DNA from: Metapseudomonas sp043392685
GTDB taxonomy: Bacteria > Pseudomonadota > Gammaproteobacteria > Pseudomonadales > Pseudomonadaceae
Length of the DNA stretch: 64,000 nt
Direction: 5' to 3' (one strand)
Assembly: GCA_043392685.1 (NCBI GenBank)
Contig: JBHZGM010000025.1
The notes beneath the pieces were generated by a model that saw nothing but the letters and a program-made list of their open reading frames with translations, made no database searches and was not told the origin of the DNA. This document shows, one piece after another, positions 7,882 through 17,773 of this stretch. The stretch's first letter is position 1. Each line of letters begins with the position of its first letter. The translations under genes and the position numbers were made by a program.

Positions 7882-9138
7882 TTACTTGCCGTAAACCGGC
7901 AGCTTGGCGCAGATGGCCTTGACCTGGTCGCGAACGCGGTCGATCACGGACTCGTCGCCCATGTTCTCCAGGATGTCGCAGATCCAGGTGGCCAGCTCGC
8001 GGCACTCGGCTTCCTTGAAGCCGCGAGTGGTGACGGCCGGGGTACCGATGCGCAGGCCGGAGGTGACGAAGGGCGAGCGCGGGTCGTTCGGTACGGAGTT
8101 CTTGTTCACGGTGATGAAGGCGCGGCCCAGGGCGGCGTCCGCATCCTTGCCGGTGATGTCCTGCTTGATCAGGGACAGCAGGAACAGGTGGTTCCTGGTG
8201 CCGCCGGAAACCACGTCGAAGCCGCGTTCGACGAATACCTGGGCCATGGCCTGGGCGTTCTTCACCACTTGCTCCTGGTAGGCCTTGAACTCGGGCTGCA
8301 GGGCTTCCTTGAAGCACACGGCCTTGGCGGCGATCACGTGCATCAGCGGGCCGCCCTGGCCGCCCGGGAATACGGCGGAGTTCAGCTTCTTCTCGATCTC
8401 TTCGTTGGCCTTGGCCAGGATCAGGCCGCCGCGCGGACCGCGCAGGGTCTTGTGGGTGGTGGTGGTGACCACGTCGGCGTAGGGCAGCGGGTTCGGGTAG
8501 ACGCCAGCGGCAACCAGGCCGGCGACGTGGGCCATGTCGACGAACAGGTAGGCGCCTACCTTGTCGGCGATGGCGCGGAAGCGCGGGAAGTCCAGGATCT
8601 GCGAGTAGGCGGAGAAGCCGGCGATGATCATCTTCGGCTTGTGCTCCACTGCCAGGCGCTCGACTTCGTCGTAGTCGATCAGGCCGGTGGCGGTGTCCAG
8701 GCCGTACTGCACGGCCTTGTAGATCTTGCCGGAGAAGTTCACGGAAGCGCCGTGGGTCAGGTGGCCGCCGTGGGCCAGGCTCATGCCGAGGACGGTGTCG
8801 CCCGGCTGTACCAGGGCCTGGAATACGGCGCTGTTGGCCTGGGAGCCGGAGTGCGGCTGGACGTTGGCGTAGTCGGCGCCGAACAGTTGCTTGGCGCGGT
8901 CGATGGCCAGTTGCTCGACGATGTCGACGTACTCGCAACCACCGTAGTAGCGCTTGTGCGGGTAGCCCTCGGCGTACTTGTTGGTCAGCACGGAGCCCTG
9001 GGCTTCCATCACCGCCGGGCTGGTGTAGTTCTCGGAGGCGATGAGCTCGATGTGCTCTTCCTGGCGCTGGGCTTCTTGCTCCATGGCGGCGAACAGGTCG
9101 GCATCGTAGCGGGCGAGGGTCAAATCACGGCTGAACAT
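7882..9138 (-). CDS. glyA: Serine hydroxymethyltransferase
   Basis: GlyA is the PLP enzyme that converts serine and tetrahydrofolate to glycine and methylene-tetrahydrofolate, the main one-carbon source. The 418-residue form starts at the ATG at 9138, preceded by GAGGACC; an in-frame ATG four codons upstream (9150) has no ribosome site. Key features are ELIASENYTS near the N-terminus, the PLP lysine in TTTTHKTLRGPRGG, the PHSGSQAN segment and a family-typical C-terminus. Pseudomonads often carry more than one glyA copy; this is the one next to morA. It is transcribed towards and ends at a hairpin shared with the cstA side. Confidence 0.96.
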   Translation of the reverse strand: MFSRDLTLARYDADLFAAMEQEAQRQEEHIELIASENYTSPAVMEAQGSVLTNKYAEGYPHKRYYGGCEYVDIVEQLAIDRAKQLFGADYANVQPHSGSQANSAVFQALVQPGDTVLGMSLAHGGHLTHGASVNFSGKIYKAVQYGLDTATGLIDYDEVERLAVEHKPKMIIAGFSAYSQILDFPRFRAIADKVGAYLFVDMAHVAGLVAAGVYPNPLPYADVVTTTTHKTLRGPRGGLILAKANEEIEKKLNSAVFPGGQGGPLMHVIAAKAVCFKEALQPEFKAYQEQVVKNAQAMAQVFVERGFDVVSGGTRNHLFLLSLIKQDITGKDADAALGRAFITVNKNSVPNDPRSPFVTSGLRIGTPAVTTRGFKEAECRELATWICDILENMGDESVIDRVRDQVKAICAKLPVYGK

Positions 9139-9319
9139 GGCGGTCCTCATAAGGAACGGTGCTGGGAAAGCTGCGCATTCTACCTGATCGGTCGCGGGCT
9201 GGCATATGAAGGTCGGTCATGTGACAGACAAGTGGCCTTCATCCTGCAGGCTGGCCTGGGCCCGGTTCGAAGGATGGGTTGAGGCACGAAACCCATGCTG
9301 TACGGCCTTCGCCCTGACT

Positions 9320-12300
9320 TCAGCTGAGGACGAAGTCGGCGCTGGTGCCGAACAGCCGCTCGAACTGGGCCGCCGGCACCGGGTGGCCGAAGAGGTAGCC
9401 CTGCACTTCATCGCAGCCGTGTTCGCGGAGGAAGTTGAGCTGCGCGTGGGATTCCACGCCTTCGGCGATCACCGCCAGGTTCAGGCTGTGGGCCATGGCG
9501 ATGATGGCGCGGGCGATCTGCGCGTCGCGCTCGCCGTCCGGCAGGCCGTCGACGAAGCTGCGGTCGATCTTCAGCACGTCGATGGGGAACTGCTTGAGGT
9601 AGTTGAGCGATGAGTAACCGGTGCCGAAGTCGTCCACCGCGATGCACAGGCCGAGGCGCTTGAGGTTTTCCAGGATCGCCATGGCTTCGCCCACATCGCG
9701 CATCAGGATGCTCTCGGTCAGTTCCAGCTCCAGGCAGGCCGGCGGCAGGCCGCTGGCTTGGATGCTGGCGGCGATGCGCTCGGCGAGCTGGCCATCGGCG
9801 AACTGGCGGGCGGAGATGTTCACCGAGATTTTCGGCAGGCGCATCTTCGCCTGATGCCAGGCCTTGAGCTGGCGGCAGGCCTCGCCGAGCACCCAGTCGC
9901 CCACCTGCACCACCAGGCCGAGTTCCTCCAGCACCGGTATGAAGTCCCCCGGCGGCACCAGCCCGCGCTTGGGGTGGCGCCAGCGCAGCAGGGCCTCGAC
10001 ACCGGTCAGGCGGCGGCCGTCGCCGGAGAATTGCGGCTGGTAGTACAGCAGGAACTCGCCTTGCTCCAGGGCGTGGCGCAGGTCGCTTTCCAGCTCCAGG
10101 CGCTCCAGGGCGCGGGCGTTCATGTCCGCCTGGTAGAACTGGAAGTTGTTCTTGCCGCGTTCCTTGGCGTGGTACATGGCGGTGTCGGCGTTCTTCATCA
10201 GCTGGCTCAGCTCGCGGCCATCCTGGGGCGAGAGGGCGATGCCGATGCTGGCGGTGACGAAGAATTCGCGGCCTTCGAGGACGAAGGGTCGGGCCAGGCT
10301 GTCGAGGATCTGCTCGGCCACATGGATGGCGCGGTTCAACGCCCCTTCGCGGCTGGCGCGCGGCTGCAGCAGCAGGGTGAACTCGTCGCCGCCCATGCGT
10401 GCCACGGTGTCGTCCTCATCGACGCAGGCGGCCAGGCGCACGGCGACGTCCTTGAGCATGCGATCGCCGGCGGCATGGCCGAGGGAGTCGTTGATCGGCT
10501 TGAAGCGATCCAGGTCGAGGAACATCAGCACCACCCATTCCTGGTGCCGCTCGGCGTGCTGCAGGGCGGTGTGCAGGCGATCCTGGAACAGGGTGCGGTT
10601 GGGCAGGTGGGTCAGGCCATCGTAGTAGGCCAGGCGGTGAATGCGCTGTTCGCTGGCCTTGCGCTCGCTGATGTCGCTGAAGAAGCAGACGTAGCTGACC
10701 AGGTCGCCGTCCTCGTCGTGCACCGCGGTGATGCCGACCCAGGCCGGGTAATTGTCGCCCTCGCGGCGCTTGAGCCAGATTTCGCCTTCCCAGCTGCCGC
10801 GCTGGTTGAGCTGGCTGAGGATGAAATTGAGCTGGTTGGCCTGCTGGCGGTCGGCAGTGAGCATGGCCGGCAGCTGGTCCAGCACATCCCGGGCCTTGTG
10901 GCCGGTGATGCGGCAGAAGGCTTTGTTGACCTGGACGATGTAGCCGGCCGGGTCGGTGACCAGGATGGCCGAGGTGGAATGCTCGAACACTGTGGCCGCC
11001 ATACGCATGTCTTTTTCGGCGCGACGCTGCTGGCTGATGTCGCGGCCGACGCCGAGCACGCCTTCGAAGCGCCCGTATTCGTCCCACATCAGCATGGTGC
11101 GCAGTTCTACCGGGACCTTCTGCCCATCGGCGCGCATGCAGTCGAAGACGAACAGCCGCGCCGGCATCTGGCTGCGCAGTTCGGCCAGACGCTGCGGGTT
11201 GCCCAGGGCATTGCGGATCTGCTCCAGCTGCTCGAACAGGTCGTGCATCTGCCGTGTGTCGGCGGATATGCCATGGAACCCGTTGGCGATGGCCCAGTCG
11301 GCGCTGTAGCCGAGCACCGGCTGCACCGAGGGGCTGACGTAGTTGAGCTGGAGTTCGCTGTCGGTGGTGAAGATCACGTCGCTGATGCTTTCGGCCAGCA
11401 TGCGGTAGCGGCGTCCGCTCTCGCGCATGGATTCGGTGGCTTCGATCTGCTCGGTGATGTCCTTGGCCACGCCGATCAGGCGGCTGACGCGTCCCTTCTC
11501 GTCGCGCGACAGGGCCTGTTCGCGGATGTCGAACCAGCGCCAGCTGCCGTCTTTGTGCCGCCAGCGTAGCTGGCACTGCAGCAGCAGGCCGTCGCCCACC
11601 ACCTGCTGCAGGCTGCGCATGCGCCAGTACTGTTCGGTGTCGTCCGGGTGCAGCACCTCCTCCCAGAAGCGCTCGCCCATCCTCTGGATGTCTTCCCGGT
11701 CGTAGCCCAGCTGCGGGCCGAGGCGGTTGTTGGTGAGCATCACCCGCTTGTTGACGATGTCGTGCACATAGAGGGTATCGGGCAGCGCCAGCACCACGTC
11801 GGACCAGAAGCGCTCGCGCTCGATCAGCGACAGCTCGACCTCCTTGCGGCTGGTGATGTCGTTGATGCTCAGGGTGACTGCTTCCAGGTCCTGGATCATG
11901 TCCGGCAGGTGCAGAACCAGCCAAATGTGCCGCATCTGGCCCTGGGGGGTGACGATCTCGCTCTCCATTTCCAGGTGCTTCCTGCCGCCCAGCAGGGCCG
12001 CCATCAGCTGGAAGCGGATGCCGTCTTCATGCAGCGGATGGGTACCGATCAGTTGCCGCCAGGCCTGCTCGCTGCTGCTGACGCCCAAAAGGTGCATGGC
12101 CACCTGGTTGATCTCGGTGATACGCAGCCGCTGCAGCAGCTCGCCATGCTGCTGCGGGTTGTCCCTGATCCACGCGGCCAGGCTGGCGCGGTCGAGCAGG
12201 CCGAGTTGGATCAGGTGCTTGCGCAGGTCGGCGAGGTCGAGCACGCAGAGGGCGATGCCGCCGCCCTCGAAGATGTCCTGGTAGCGCCGCCGGGTTTCCT

Positions 12301-13567
12301 GCAGCACGCGCAGGGCACGCTGTTCTTCCGTGACATCGCGCAGTACCCAGACGTAGCCGAGCAACTGGGAGCCGTCGTCGAGGTCGTTGCGGGTCACGGC
12401 CAGCAGGCGCTGTTCGTTGCCGCGCTGGAATTGCACCAGGTCCGAGCCCAGCTCGTGGTCCAGGTTGGGGGTGTTGAGCAGCAACGGGTCCAGGCCCGGC
12501 AGCAGGGCCAGCAGGTGGTGGTCCCGGGCGGCCTCGCCGCTGATGCCGAACAGGGCTTCGGCCTGCGGGTTGAGGTAGCTCAGGCGTCCGTCCACCTGGG
12601 TCACCAGCACGCGTTCCTCGATCACGCCGAGGGCGCTGGCGGCCTGGCGCAGGGAACGCCGCGAGGCGTCGTTGAGCTCGAGCAGGCTGCGTTGCTCGCG
12701 CTGCAGGTAGTAGAGGGCGATCAGCGCCAGGCTGGCGCTGATGAGGAACAGCAGGAACTTGCTGAGCAGTTTGGGCAGCAGGCGGGTGCGCACCTGGCGT
12801 TCGTCGTGAAGGGCGCGGAGCTGCCAGTCACTGTGGCCCAGGGGCGAAACGAGGATGGTCTGCGCCTCCTGTTCGGCGGTCACCGGCATCACGATGGGGC
12901 TGCTGCGGCTGAACTTGCCGTTCTGCGCCAGGACCCGCTGGAGGAAGTGGTCTTCCAGCAGCCAGCGGTAGTCGCGGTCTTCATGCTTGAGCAGCCAGGT
13001 GCGGATGGCTTCGGCATCCAGGCGCAGGACCCAGTAGCCGCTGGGCTCGGGCAGGGGCGACTGGCGCAGGATCAGGTAGACCTCGCCACGGCCCTGGGGG
13101 CTGAAGGCGTAGTGGTAGGTCTGGCCTTCGGCACGCTGGACCAGGCTGGCGAGGAACAGGGTGTCGTCGCTGTTTGCCCGGGTGTCCGCCAGCGCGCCGC
13201 CGTTGGGATTGAGCCAGGCCAGGCTGGTGACCGATGGCAGGATGGGGCGCAGCAGGTCCAGTTCCGCCAGTTGCCGTTCTTCGCTCGCCGGGAGGGGCGG
13301 CCGCTGGCGGAGCAGGGTGAGTACGGCACCCGCCTTCATCTGCATGACCAGCTCAAGGTGACTGGCCAGCTCGCGGGTCAGGGTGTAGTTGCGCTCCCGG
13401 GCGCTGTCCTGCAGCTGCCGGTACTCCTGGTGTAATTGCCAGAGCAGCAGGGCCAGCATCAGCAGGACGAGGCCGGCCAGAAGGCCCTTGACCGAACCGC
13501 GCGCAGCAGCGTTGTCCAGGGGCTGTCCTGGCTCGGGCTGGGAGGTAGAGGGTGGGCTGGCTGGCAC
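9320..13567 (-). CDS. morA: MorA-type membrane-anchored c-di-GMP enzyme (PAS, GGDEF, EAL)
   Basis: A 1415-residue sensor. Two membrane segments (about 28-48 and 268-290) enclose a periplasmic region of about 220 residues. A series of PAS/PAC domains follows (about 300-970), then GGDEF (motif near 1057) and EAL (motif near 1190). The GGDEF signature is intact, as are EAL elements EALLRWRHP, DDFGTGYSSL and EGVES, so both cyclase and phosphodiesterase activities are possible. The position expected for an RxxD inhibitory site reads DEDD, so feedback inhibition by that site is unlikely. Size, domain order and location beside glyA match MorA, a regulator of flagellar timing, motility and biofilm in Pseudomonas. 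Confidence 0.92.
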   Translation of the reverse strand: MPASPPSTSQPEPGQPLDNAAARGSVKGLLAGLVLLMLALLLWQLHQEYRQLQDSARERNYTLTRELASHLELVMQMKAGAVLTLLRQRPPLPASEERQLAELDLLRPILPSVTSLAWLNPNGGALADTRANSDDTLFLASLVQRAEGQTYHYAFSPQGRGEVYLILRQSPLPEPSGYWVLRLDAEAIRTWLLKHEDRDYRWLLEDHFLQRVLAQNGKFSRSSPIVMPVTAEQEAQTILVSPLGHSDWQLRALHDERQVRTRLLPKLLSKFLLFLISASLALIALYYLQREQRSLLELNDASRRSLRQAASALGVIEERVLVTQVDGRLSYLNPQAEALFGISGEAARDHHLLALLPGLDPLLLNTPNLDHELGSDLVQFQRGNEQRLLAVTRNDLDDGSQLLGYVWVLRDVTEEQRALRVLQETRRRYQDIFEGGGIALCVLDLADLRKHLIQLGLLDRASLAAWIRDNPQQHGELLQRLRITEINQVAMHLLGVSSSEQAWRQLIGTHPLHEDGIRFQLMAALLGGRKHLEMESEIVTPQGQMRHIWLVLHLPDMIQDLEAVTLSINDITSRKEVELSLIERERFWSDVVLALPDTLYVHDIVNKRVMLTNNRLGPQLGYDREDIQRMGERFWEEVLHPDDTEQYWRMRSLQQVVGDGLLLQCQLRWRHKDGSWRWFDIREQALSRDEKGRVSRLIGVAKDITEQIEATESMRESGRRYRMLAESISDVIFTTDSELQLNYVSPSVQPVLGYSADWAIANGFHGISADTRQMHDLFEQLEQIRNALGNPQRLAELRSQMPARLFVFDCMRADGQKVPVELRTMLMWDEYGRFEGVLGVGRDISQQRRAEKDMRMAATVFEHSTSAILVTDPAGYIVQVNKAFCRITGHKARDVLDQLPAMLTADRQQANQLNFILSQLNQRGSWEGEIWLKRREGDNYPAWVGITAVHDEDGDLVSYVCFFSDISERKASEQRIHRLAYYDGLTHLPNRTLFQDRLHTALQHAERHQEWVVLMFLDLDRFKPINDSLGHAAGDRMLKDVAVRLAACVDEDDTVARMGGDEFTLLLQPRASREGALNRAIHVAEQILDSLARPFVLEGREFFVTASIGIALSPQDGRELSQLMKNADTAMYHAKERGKNNFQFYQADMNARALERLELESDLRHALEQGEFLLYYQPQFSGDGRRLTGVEALLRWRHPKRGLVPPGDFIPVLEELGLVVQVGDWVLGEACRQLKAWHQAKMRLPKISVNISARQFADGQLAERIAASIQASGLPPACLELELTESILMRDVGEAMAILENLKRLGLCIAVDDFGTGYSSLNYLKQFPIDVLKIDRSFVDGLPDGERDAQIARAIIAMAHSLNLAVIAEGVESHAQLNFLREHGCDEVQGYLFGHPVPAAQFERLFGTSADFVLS

Positions 13568-13801
13568 GGATAGCGTTCCTGCTTCTGCTCATGGGGGGCA
13601 GGTGACGGGGTGTCCCGGGCCAAGGGGCCGCGGGGCGCGCTAGCATGCCTTGAAGGGATGCAAAGTGCCAGTACGAGCGACGAGCGTCGTTTGCCCTCCC
13701 CGGCGCATTCCGGTAGCTTTGCCGCACGCGCGCGGGAGCGCCTGTTCCCTGATCGTCGCTCCCCGCCTTATTCCACACTCGTTACAGCACCAAGGTCAGT
13801 C

Positions 13802-15469
13802 ATGGCTCAATACGTCTACACCATGCACCGGGTCGGCAAGGTCGTGCCCCCGAAGCGTGAGATCCTCAAAGACATTTCCCTGTCCTTCTTCCCGGGCGCG
13901 AAGATCGGCGTGCTCGGCCTGAACGGCGCGGGCAAGTCGACCCTCCTGCGCATCATGGCCGGGGTGGACACCGAGATCGATGGTGAAGCCCGGCCGATGC
14001 CTGGCATCAAGGTCGGCTACCTGCCCCAGGAACCCAAGCTGGATCCGGCCAAGAGCGTGCGTGACATCGTCGAAGAGGCCGTAGGCGAGATCAAACAGGC
14101 CCAGGCCCGCCTGGACGAAGTCTATGCCGCCTACGCCGAGCCGGACGCCGACTTCGACGCCCTGGCCGCCGAGCAGGCCAAGCTGGAAGCCATCCTCCAG
14201 GCCGCCGACGGCCACAACCTGGAGCGTCAGCTGGAAGTCGCCGCCGACGCCCTGCGCCTGCCGCCGTGGGACGCCAAGATCGAACACCTCTCCGGTGGCG
14301 AGAAGCGTCGCGTAGCCCTGTGCCGCCTGCTGCTGTCGGCTCCCGACATGCTGCTGCTGGACGAACCGACCAACCACCTGGATGCCGACTCGGTGGCCTG
14401 GCTGGAGCACTTCCTCCACGACTTCCCGGGCACCGTGGTTGCCATTACCCACGACCGTTACTTCCTCGACAACGTCGCCGGCTGGATCCTCGAACTGGAC
14501 CGCGGCCACGGCATCCCGTTCGAAGGCAACTACTCCGGCTGGCTGGAATCCAAGGCCGCGCGCCTGGCCCAGGAAGCCAAGCAGGAAGCCTCCCACGCCA
14601 AGGCCATGAAGGCCGAACTGGAGTGGGTGCGCCAGGGCGCCAAGGGCCGTCAGGCCAAGTCCAAGGCCCGTCTGCAGCGCTTCGAGGAAATGCAGTCCCA
14701 GGAATTCCAGAAGCGCAGCGAAACCAACGAGATCTACATCCCGGCCGGTCCGCGCCTGGGCGACAAGGTCATCGAACTGCACAACGTCACAAAGGGCTAT
14801 GGCGATCGCGTGCTGATCGACAACCTGTCCCTGAGCATCCCGAAAGGCGCCATCGTCGGCGTGATCGGCGGCAACGGCGCGGGCAAGTCCACCCTGTTCC
14901 GCATGCTGACCGGCAAGGAGCAACCGGACTCGGGCACCATCGAGATCGGTGAAACCGTGCAGATCGCCAGCGTCGACCAGAGCCGCGACAGCCTGGATGG
15001 CACCAAGACCGTCTGGGAGCAGGTGTCCGACGGCTTCGAGCAGATCAGGATCGGCAACTACGAAGTCCCGTCGCGCAGCTACGTCGGCCGCTTCAACTTC
15101 AAGGGCGCCGACCAGCAGAAGTTCGTCAAGGACCTCTCCGGTGGTGAGCGTGGCCGCCTGCACCTGGCCCTGACCCTGAAGCAGGGCGGCAATGTGCTGC
15201 TGCTCGACGAACCGTCCAACGACCTCGACGTGGAAACCCTGCGCGCGCTGGAAGAAGCGCTGCTGGACTTCCCCGGCTCCGCCATCGTGATCTCCCACGA
15301 CCGCTGGTTCCTGGACCGTATCGCCACCCACATCCTCTCCTACGAGGACGACGGCAAGGTGACCTTCTTCGAAGGCAACTACACCGAGTTCGAAGCGGAC
15401 CGCAAGAAACGCCTCGGCGAGGCTGCCGCCCAGCCGCACCGCGTGCGTTACAAGAAGCTGGCGCAGTAA
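13802..15469 (+). CDS. ettA: Energy-dependent translational throttle protein EttA
   Basis: EttA is a soluble ABC-F ATPase that binds the ribosomal E site and gates entry into elongation according to ATP level. The 555-residue form beginning MAQYVYTMHRVGK has the exact family length; an open frame upstream has no family similarity. Two ABC cassettes are present with Walker A motifs GLNGAGKST and GGNGAGKST and signatures LSGGEKRR and LSGGERGR. The linker (about 240-320) is Lys/Arg-rich and carries WVRQGAKGRQAKSKAR. A hairpin terminator follows 12 bases after the stop. Confidence 0.96.
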   Translation: MAQYVYTMHRVGKVVPPKREILKDISLSFFPGAKIGVLGLNGAGKSTLLRIMAGVDTEIDGEARPMPGIKVGYLPQEPKLDPAKSVRDIVEEAVGEIKQAQARLDEVYAAYAEPDADFDALAAEQAKLEAILQAADGHNLERQLEVAADALRLPPWDAKIEHLSGGEKRRVALCRLLLSAPDMLLLDEPTNHLDADSVAWLEHFLHDFPGTVVAITHDRYFLDNVAGWILELDRGHGIPFEGNYSGWLESKAARLAQEAKQEASHAKAMKAELEWVRQGAKGRQAKSKARLQRFEEMQSQEFQKRSETNEIYIPAGPRLGDKVIELHNVTKGYGDRVLIDNLSLSIPKGAIVGVIGGNGAGKSTLFRMLTGKEQPDSGTIEIGETVQIASVDQSRDSLDGTKTVWEQVSDGFEQIRIGNYEVPSRSYVGRFNFKGADQQKFVKDLSGGERGRLHLALTLKQGGNVLLLDEPSNDLDVETLRALEEALLDFPGSAIVISHDRWFLDRIATHILSYEDDGKVTFFEGNYTEFEADRKKRLGEAAAQPHRVRYKKLAQ

Positions 15470-15480
15470 GCGCCAACAGG

Positions 15481-15512
15481 ACAACGGAGCCGCAAGGCTC
15501 CGTTGTCGTTTC
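15481..15512 (+). terminator. Intrinsic terminator after ettA
   Basis: An 11-bp stem ACAACGGAGCC / GGCTCCGTTGT with a GCAA tetraloop, followed by CGTTTCT. The stem is strong; the T tract is weak. Confidence 0.7.
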
Positions 15513-15522
15513 TGGAGGTTCG

Positions 15523-16053
15523 ATGAAGGGATTCAGCCACTACCTGTTCTGGCTTTCGTCCCTGGCGCTGTTCGGGGTCTGCGGCCTGTACTTTTCCTTC
15601 TACCCCTCTCCCGCCTGGAAGGTGCTGTCCGTGCCCTGTTCCCTGGCCCTGGGGGGCGGGCTCTATGCCTGGCTGGCCCGGCGCGAGCGCTTCAGCACCC
15701 TGTTCGGGCTGGAAACCGCTGCCGCACGCTGGCAATTGCACCTGACCCTGGGGTCGCTGCTGGCGCTGGTGGTCTGGGGTGCCCTGCAGGTCCCCGTTGC
15801 CGCGCTCTATACCCAATGGCTGGGAGACGACGCCGAATTCTCCGCCCGCGTGCTGGGCAAGGTGTCCGGGGGGCTGGGTTGCCAGTTCCGCGTGGAGCTG
15901 GCGCTGGACGATGCCGCCATGGGCGTGGGCGTCTGCGTGACCGAGGATGTCTGGCGCTCCCTGCCGGACCATGGCGTGGTGGTGATGCGTGGCAAGCGCA
16001 GCGAACTGGGTATCGATCTGCGGGCGATCCAGCAAAAGCCCATGGCGCGCTGA
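15523..16053 (+). CDS. Predicted inner-membrane protein, function unknown
   Basis: The 176-residue protein has three hydrophobic segments (about residues 8-28, 30-49 and 67-94) and a C-terminal soluble part of about 80 residues with no recognised motif. The family is not recognised. TGGAGG precedes the ATG at good spacing. Codon use and GC content match neighbours, which supports a real gene. It starts 53 bases after ettA, with the ettA hairpin between, and is followed by 250 bases of spacer before gdhA. Confidence 0.7.
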   Translation: MKGFSHYLFWLSSLALFGVCGLYFSFYPSPAWKVLSVPCSLALGGGLYAWLARRERFSTLFGLETAAARWQLHLTLGSLLALVVWGALQVPVAALYTQWLGDDAEFSARVLGKVSGGLGCQFRVELALDDAAMGVGVCVTEDVWRSLPDHGVVVMRGKRSELGIDLRAIQQKPMAR

Positions 16054-16306
16054 AGCAGCGAGCCTGAAGTGATCTTTCGCGGTGCAATGACGGGTCGCTT
16101 TGGTGCAATCCGACTGCCGGCAACCGGCAGTGGAAATGCCTGATTCAGACGGTGTTTGCGTGAGCAAGTCCCTGTAGGTTTCACCCTAATTACATCCAAT
16201 GCACCAAAAAGTTTCATAAATGCGTCATTTCGCCCTATCTAGGTGCCGCGGCGCTTGGTAGAGTCTCGCGCCAGAAATTGTTCACAAAAGAAAACTGGTG
16301 AGACAC

Positions 16307-17641
16307 ATGACGCAATCCGTCGACGCTTTCCTGCTGCGCCTGAAGCAGCGCGACCCTGACCAGCCTGAGTTCCATCAGGCGGTGGAAGAGGTGCTGCGCA
16401 GTCTCTGGCCATTCCTTGAAGCCAATCCGAAGTACCTGGAGGCCGGCATCATCGAGCGGATCGTCGAGCCGGAGCGTGCTGTCCTGTTCCGGGTACCCTG
16501 GGTCGACGATGCCGGCCGTGTGCAGGTGAACCGTGGCTATCGCGTGCAGATGAGCAGCGCCATCGGCCCGTACAAGGGCGGCCTGCGTTTCCATCCGTCG
16601 GTGAACCTCGGCGTGCTGAAGTTCCTGGCCTTCGAGCAGGTATTCAAGAACTCCCTGACCTCGCTGCCCATGGGTGGCGGCAAGGGCGGTTCGGACTTCG
16701 ACCCCAAGGGCAAGAGCGACGCGGAAGTCATGCGCTTCTGCCAGTCCTTCATGAGCGAGCTGTACCGCCACATCGGCGCCGACCTCGACGTGCCGGCCGG
16801 TGATATCGGCGTCGGCGCCCGCGAAATCGGCTTCCTCTTCGGCCAGTACAAGCGCCTCTCCAACGAGTTCACCTCGGTCCTCACCGGCAAGGGCCTGGCC
16901 TACGGCGGCAGCCTGATCCGCCCCGAAGCCACCGGCTACGGCTGCGTCTACTTCGCCCAGGAAATGCTCAAGGGCCTCGGCCGGGATTTCGACGGCCAGC
17001 GTGTGGCCATTTCCGGTTCCGGCAACGTGGCCCAGTACGCGGCGCAGAAGGTGATGGAGCTGGGCGGCAAGGTGATTTCCATGTCCGACTCCGAAGGCAC
17101 CCTGTTCGCCGAGGCCGGCCTGACCCTGGAACAGTGGGAAGAGCTGATGGAACTGAAAAACGTCCGCCGTGGCCGCATCAGCGAGCTGAACGCGCCGGGC
17201 CTGCGCTTCATGCCCGGCCAGCGTCCCTGGTCGCTGCCCTGCGACATCGCGCTGCCCTGCGCCACCCAGAACGAGCTCAACGGCGAAGATGCCCGCACGC
17301 TGCTGGCCAATGGCTGCATCTGCGTGGCCGAAGGCGCCAACATGCCGTCGACCCTCGAGGCGGTGGACCTGTTCCTCGAAGCGGGCATCCTCTTCGCCCC
17401 GGGCAAGGCATCCAACGCCGGCGGCGTGGCCACCAGCGGCCTGGAAATGAGCCAGAACGCCATGCGCCTGCACTGGACCGCCGGCGAGGTGGACCAGCGC
17501 CTGCACGGCATCATGCAGAACATCCACCACGCATGCGTGAGCTACGGCGAAGAAAACGGCCGGATCAACTACGTGAAAGGCGCCAACATCGCCGGCTTCG
17601 TGAAAGTCGCCGACGCCATGCTGGCGCAGGGCGTGGTGTAA
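16307..17641 (+). CDS. gdhA: NADP-specific glutamate dehydrogenase
   Basis: GdhA makes glutamate from 2-oxoglutarate and ammonium with NADPH. The 444-residue form (MTQSVDAF start) matches the hexameric 445-450-residue class; a GTG three codons upstream (16298) is possible but GGTGAGA favours the ATG. The substrate-binding block reads GPYKGGLRFHPSVN and then PMGGGKGGSDFDPKGKS, with catalytic and binding lysines kept. The nucleotide fold carries SGSGNVAQYA. The 253-base upstream spacer probably holds its promoter, but no clear hexamer pair was found. Two hairpins follow the stop. Confidence 0.96.
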   Translation: MTQSVDAFLLRLKQRDPDQPEFHQAVEEVLRSLWPFLEANPKYLEAGIIERIVEPERAVLFRVPWVDDAGRVQVNRGYRVQMSSAIGPYKGGLRFHPSVNLGVLKFLAFEQVFKNSLTSLPMGGGKGGSDFDPKGKSDAEVMRFCQSFMSELYRHIGADLDVPAGDIGVGAREIGFLFGQYKRLSNEFTSVLTGKGLAYGGSLIRPEATGYGCVYFAQEMLKGLGRDFDGQRVAISGSGNVAQYAAQKVMELGGKVISMSDSEGTLFAEAGLTLEQWEELMELKNVRRGRISELNAPGLRFMPGQRPWSLPCDIALPCATQNELNGEDARTLLANGCICVAEGANMPSTLEAVDLFLEAGILFAPGKASNAGGVATSGLEMSQNAMRLHWTAGEVDQRLHGIMQNIHHACVSYGEENGRINYVKGANIAGFVKVADAMLAQGVV

Positions 17642-17650
17642 CACTGCGGG

Positions 17651-17696
17651 CCCTTGGCGAATTCATTCGCCAAGGGCAGCCTGGCTGCCCTTTCCA
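17651..17696 (+). terminator. REP-like palindrome plus hairpin after gdhA
   Basis: The first element (17651-17676) is CCCTTGGCGAAT / ATTCGCCAAGGG, two 12-base arms around a TC centre, resembling the GGCGAATGAATTCGCC REP core. The second (17674-17693) is GGGCAG / CTGCCC followed by TTT. Together they probably end gdhA transcription. Confidence 0.65.
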
Positions 17697-17773
17697 GCTC
17701 CGTAGCCCCTACAGGTTTTCGTCAGTTCGGATGTAGCGCCTTCCCCATGGCACCGGTGCTGTGAACAAGGCCG

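Noticed and set aside
9139..9319. A possible glycine riboswitch in front of glyA
   Set aside because: No tandem aptamer-like conserved segments are visible in the short leader.
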